A program made the translations under genes and the position numbers. Shown piece by piece: positions 62,035 through 64,000 of a stretch of 64,000 nt of DNA. Every line of letters begins with the position of its first letter. The first letter of the stretch is position 1. The stretch is taken from the NCBI GenBank assembly GCA_905234835.1, contig CAJOIZ010000004.1, positions 56,468-120,467 of the forward strand. Direction: 5' to 3'. Below the pieces are notes generated by a model. It did not search any database. It was given only the letters and a program-made list of their open reading frames with translations, and was not told the origin of the DNA. Source of the stretch: Paludibacteraceae bacterium (GTDB taxonomy: Bacteria; Bacteroidota; Bacteroidia; Bacteroidales; Paludibacteraceae).

Positions 62035-62166
62035 ATGAGTTATTACCATAATTGTTGCGATGATGAATTCGCAGGAACATACGCCCACGATGAGGCAGGA
62101 TATTCCGATGATGAGATTTGGGAGATCTTCGACGGAGAACCAGATGCTTATTGGAATATAGACTGA
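62035..62166 (+). CDS. Small acidic protein of 43 aa between WYL regulator and retron
   Basis: The frame starts MSYYHNCCDDEFAG and ends EIFDGEPDAYWNID. About one third of the residues are Asp or Glu and there is no Lys or Arg, giving a very strong negative charge; two Cys lie side by side at 7-8. It has its own promoter, operator and Shine-Dalgarno. I cannot assign a family. Possibilities are a DNA-mimic or antitoxin-like partner of the retron, or an unrelated small protein. It is transcribed in the same direction as the WYL gene and the retron. Confidence 0.65.
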   Translation: MSYYHNCCDDEFAGTYAHDEAGYSDDEIWEIFDGEPDAYWNID

Positions 62167-62178
62167 TTTTTTCAACGA

Positions 62179-62213
62179 GTGCAAATAGATTGCACAGCAA
62201 CGCCGTACTTTTG
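62179..62213 (+). promoter_or_regulatory. Operator and promoter of the retron RNA
   Basis: The dyad GTGCAA-ATAGA-TTGCAC (62179-62195) is followed by TACTTTTG (62206-62213), a perfect -7 element. Layout and most bases match the promoter at 61971-62005, 208 bases upstream, including the downstream CCGTCAAACAAAAA. The transcript should start about 62220, just before the a1 arm. Confidence 0.7.
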
Positions 62214-62232
62214 CACCGTCAAACAAAAAAAA

Positions 62233-62528
62233 GTGTTCTTTGAAAGGCTGTGCCACCAATATTGATTTAGGTGCATATTGACTTGTCAGTGTGCATCTTC
62301 GTGAACTGGCAGTATGTTTTGCATATTGCAACGGCAACCAAATTGCTGACATCGGTTCAAGTATTTCCGAGAGGAGTACGCCAAAATGTTACCTCAATAT
62401 CGTTAGGTAAAGTTTGTTACTTATTATTTATGTTTATGATATAAATAATAATAAAGTAATGAATATTAAGTAAAATTCATGCTTTTTCATACTCAAAGAA
62501 TTGAGGTGGCACAGTCTTTCTTTGACAC
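62233..62528 (+). ncRNA. Predicted retron msr-msd RNA
   Basis: The interval between the promoter and the reverse-transcriptase start has no ORF and is framed by complementary arms. GAAAGGCTGTGCCACC (62242-62257, a1) and GGTGGCACAGTCTTTC (62505-62520, a2) pair over 16 bases with one G-U, and GTGT/ACAC adds four outer pairs. Inside lie an msr-like part (62258-62400) and an AT-rich msd-like hairpin: GTTACTTATTATTTAT (62416-62431) against 62441-62460, with a short ATGAAT/ATTCAT stem after it. This arrangement, with the RT starting 13 bases behind a2, is the classic retron layout. The branching guanosine cannot be placed with certainty. Confidence 0.75.
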
Positions 62529-62540
62529 ATTACAAATGAT

Positions 62541-63887
62541 ATGAACCAACAGAAAGCCAACATACAAAAAATCATCCGCAATGAGTTTCCGAAAATCACT
62601 ACTGAGGCGGATTTGTTGCAATTACTGAACGGTATCAATTCAGAGTTGCACAAAGAGTTTTTTGCTGCCAAAGGTAAAAATGTTCCACAAATCAAACTCG
62701 CTACTCTTAAGTACTACAAAAACTATAAGGTGTCTGGTGCAAAAAGGTATAAAACCTTTTCCATAAAGAAAAAATCAGGGAAAGACCGTATTATCAATGC
62801 GCCCGCCAAAGGTTTGAAACTAATCCAGCAGTGCCTGAACGAAATACTGCAAACATATTATCAAATCAATGATAACGCCTGTGGGTTTATCCCCGACCGT
62901 TCTATTGTCTATGGAGCAAAGTTGCACACAGACAAGCCGTATGTGCTGAATATTGACCTTAAAGACTTCTTTGATACAATTACATTCCCACGTGTTAAAA
63001 AAGTCCTCACAATACCTCCGTTCAACCTAAAGGGAAACAAAGAGCCTATAGCATTTATCATAGCTTCTCTATGCTGTCATCCAAAATCTGTTGCCAAAGT
63101 CGGCGAAAACGGAGAAAAAACAACCGAAATAAGGCAAGTCCTACCGCAGGGTGCCCCTACATCGCCTATCTTGACCAATATCGTATGCCGCAATCTTGAC
63201 CGTCATCTTGCCGGACTTGCCAAGCGTTTCAAAGCTAATTATTCGCGCTATGCGGATGACATTACTTTCTCTGCACACAAAAACATCTTTCAGCAAGACT
63301 CCGTTTTTATGCTTGAATTGAAACGGATTATAGAAGACGAACAAGTTTTGACTATTAACCCTGAGAAGACGAGGGTGCAATCTAAACGTCAAAGGCAGGA
63401 AGTTACAGGTCTCGTTGTAAATAAGAAAGTAAATGTTTCGCAGCGTTATGTCAAACAAGTGCGATTGTGGATACACTTTTGGGAAAAATTCGGCATCGAA
63501 AAAGCACAACATTTTTTCTTGCAACAATATATAACTCAGAGAGGTAACGTAAAGTCACATAAGTCTCACATCGAAAATGTAATTGGCGGAAAATTGGATT
63601 ATATGCGCATGGTTGTTGGCGAATCAAATCCGGCATATAAGAAACTTCGTCAACGCTTTGATAATCTTATTCAAATCGAAGAGCATAAAAAATCTACCTC
63701 CGCACCACAACAGACATCACCGTACAAACAGAATCAATGCGCCAAAACAAATAAAGAATACATAGCTGACGGCAATGGGATTCTGTCATTATCATCGGAA
63801 CAATTACCTTTCACACATAAAGATGATCTTGAAGTTTTGCTTGACGGACTGATTAATGATCTTAGTAAAGAAAATCAATCGCTGTAA
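62541..63887 (+). CDS. ret: Retron-type reverse transcriptase with extra C-terminal tail
   Basis: It should copy the adjoining msr-msd RNA into branched multicopy single-stranded DNA. Seen in order: basic N-terminal part (about 1-80), DRIINAPAKGLKLIQQCL (about 79), the retron motif NACGFIPDRSIVYGAKLH (about 113-130), motif A LNIDLKDFFDTI (about 136), LPQGAPTSPILTN (about 202), catalytic YSRYADDITFSA (about 233-244), and VTGLVVNKKVNVSQRYVKQV (VTG motif, about 290-309) used for RNA recognition. The RT region ends near 370. About 75 residues follow (EEHKKSTSAPQQTSPYKQNQ, then a mixed stretch with DDLEVLLDGLINDLSKEN). At 448 aa it is well above the usual 300-340. No group II intron maturase or DGR features are present. 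No effector gene lies within the window, so it may lie beyond 64000 or be the tail or the small ORF. Confidence 0.88.
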   Translation: MNQQKANIQKIIRNEFPKITTEADLLQLLNGINSELHKEFFAAKGKNVPQIKLATLKYYKNYKVSGAKRYKTFSIKKKSGKDRIINAPAKGLKLIQQCLNEILQTYYQINDNACGFIPDRSIVYGAKLHTDKPYVLNIDLKDFFDTITFPRVKKVLTIPPFNLKGNKEPIAFIIASLCCHPKSVAKVGENGEKTTEIRQVLPQGAPTSPILTNIVCRNLDRHLAGLAKRFKANYSRYADDITFSAHKNIFQQDSVFMLELKRIIEDEQVLTINPEKTRVQSKRQRQEVTGLVVNKKVNVSQRYVKQVRLWIHFWEKFGIEKAQHFFLQQYITQRGNVKSHKSHIENVIGGKLDYMRMVVGESNPAYKKLRQRFDNLIQIEEHKKSTSAPQQTSPYKQNQCAKTNKEYIADGNGILSLSSEQLPFTHKDDLEVLLDGLINDLSKENQSL

Positions 63888-64000
63888 CATTATAAAAGAA
63901 CAACCCGTTGGCGGAATTAAAAAAGTGTTCTTTGAATAAAATTTATTAACAAAAAAGTTGCACATGTCATTGATTTTTAGTAACTTTGTAGTGCCAACAA
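63888..64000. other. Spacer after the RT with direct repeat and outgoing promoter
   Basis: AAAAAAGTGTTCTTTGA (63918-63934) repeats the sequence at the start of the retron RNA (62226-62242). A promoter-like TTG (63958-63960), 20 bases, TAACTTTG (63981-63988) points to a gene beyond the right edge. Confidence 0.5.
63958..63988 (+). promoter_or_regulatory. Promoter for the gene to the right of the window
   Basis: AGTTG, 20 bases, TAACTTTG fits the Bacteroidetes pattern. It contains one half-site TTGCAC (63958-63963) but no GTGCAA partner. Confidence 0.55.

Noticed and set aside
62541..63887. Diversity-generating retroelement acting on the giant surface proteins
   Set aside because: The RT has retron motifs, an msr-msd-like RNA lies directly upstream, and no template/variable repeat pair or accessory variability gene was seen near it.
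62541..63887. Group II intron RT
   Set aside because: No maturase or HNH region and no domain V-like hairpin follow; QGAPTSP and the VTG motif point to retrons.
1..64000. tRNA or rRNA genes
   Set aside because: No cloverleaf-like or rRNA sequence was recognised by eye in the spacers; a covariance-model scan would be decisive.

Overview
The window looks like a chromosome segment of a gut-type Bacteroidales bacterium; family and genus cannot be settled from this sequence. The reasons are the Bacteroidetes promoter signature (TTTG, about 20 bases, TAnnTTTG) in front of most genes, the near absence of Shine-Dalgarno sequences, the gene content (BspA-type surface proteins, FISUMP-like modules, a short ProB without PUA domain, a PorW/SprE-like lipoprotein, DUF4143 ATPases) and the AT-rich spacer phrases typical of the order.

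Left third (1-34.6 kb), accessory: four very large secreted repeat proteins. Three lie on the minus strand: one cut by the left edge, one of 1757 aa and one of 4590 aa. The fourth, on the plus strand, is broken by a frameshift near 33400. The 1757-aa, 4590-aa and broken genes share related signal peptides, BspA-like LPA..L..CY..MF repeats, InlB-type repeats, FISUMP-like modules and one conserved C-terminal cassette; two of them even share the same terminator stem. Between them lies a repeat-rich island with an ORF6N regulator, a RhuM-family remnant, three DUF4143-type ATPases and several families of small dispersed palindromes and repeats.

Middle (35-53 kb), housekeeping: proC-proB-HhH protein on the plus strand, then a long minus-strand run of tsaE, uvrC, apt, mnmG, yraN, cysS, cca, a small membrane protein, a dcp-type peptidase and ileS. 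A 15/16 match to the parS consensus abuts the mnmG stop codon. The ileS reading frame has been invaded twice by intergenic-type repeats. A DoxX/MauE-like membrane protein gene diverges from ileS.

Right (53-60.3 kb): a tight minus-strand operon with stop/start overlaps: tsaB, PorW/SprE-like TPR lipoprotein, rfbC, rfbD, DUF2461 protein and a polysaccharide flippase. It joins t6A tRNA modification, surface or secretion functions and dTDP-rhamnose/glycan export.

Right end (60.4-64 kb), the most interesting part: a WYL-domain regulator, a tiny acidic ORF with an exceptional Shine-Dalgarno, a predicted retron non-coding RNA (16-bp a1/a2 stem and an AT-rich msd-like hairpin) and a retron-type reverse transcriptase with an extra C-terminal tail. 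The promoters of the small ORF and of the retron RNA are near duplicates, each with a GTGCAA-N5-TTGCAC dyad over the -33 position. This suggests a regulated retron module, probably anti-phage, whose further genes may lie beyond the right edge. Several tandem arrays with an exact 11-bp period occur around 34.8, 49.8 and 60.5 kb.
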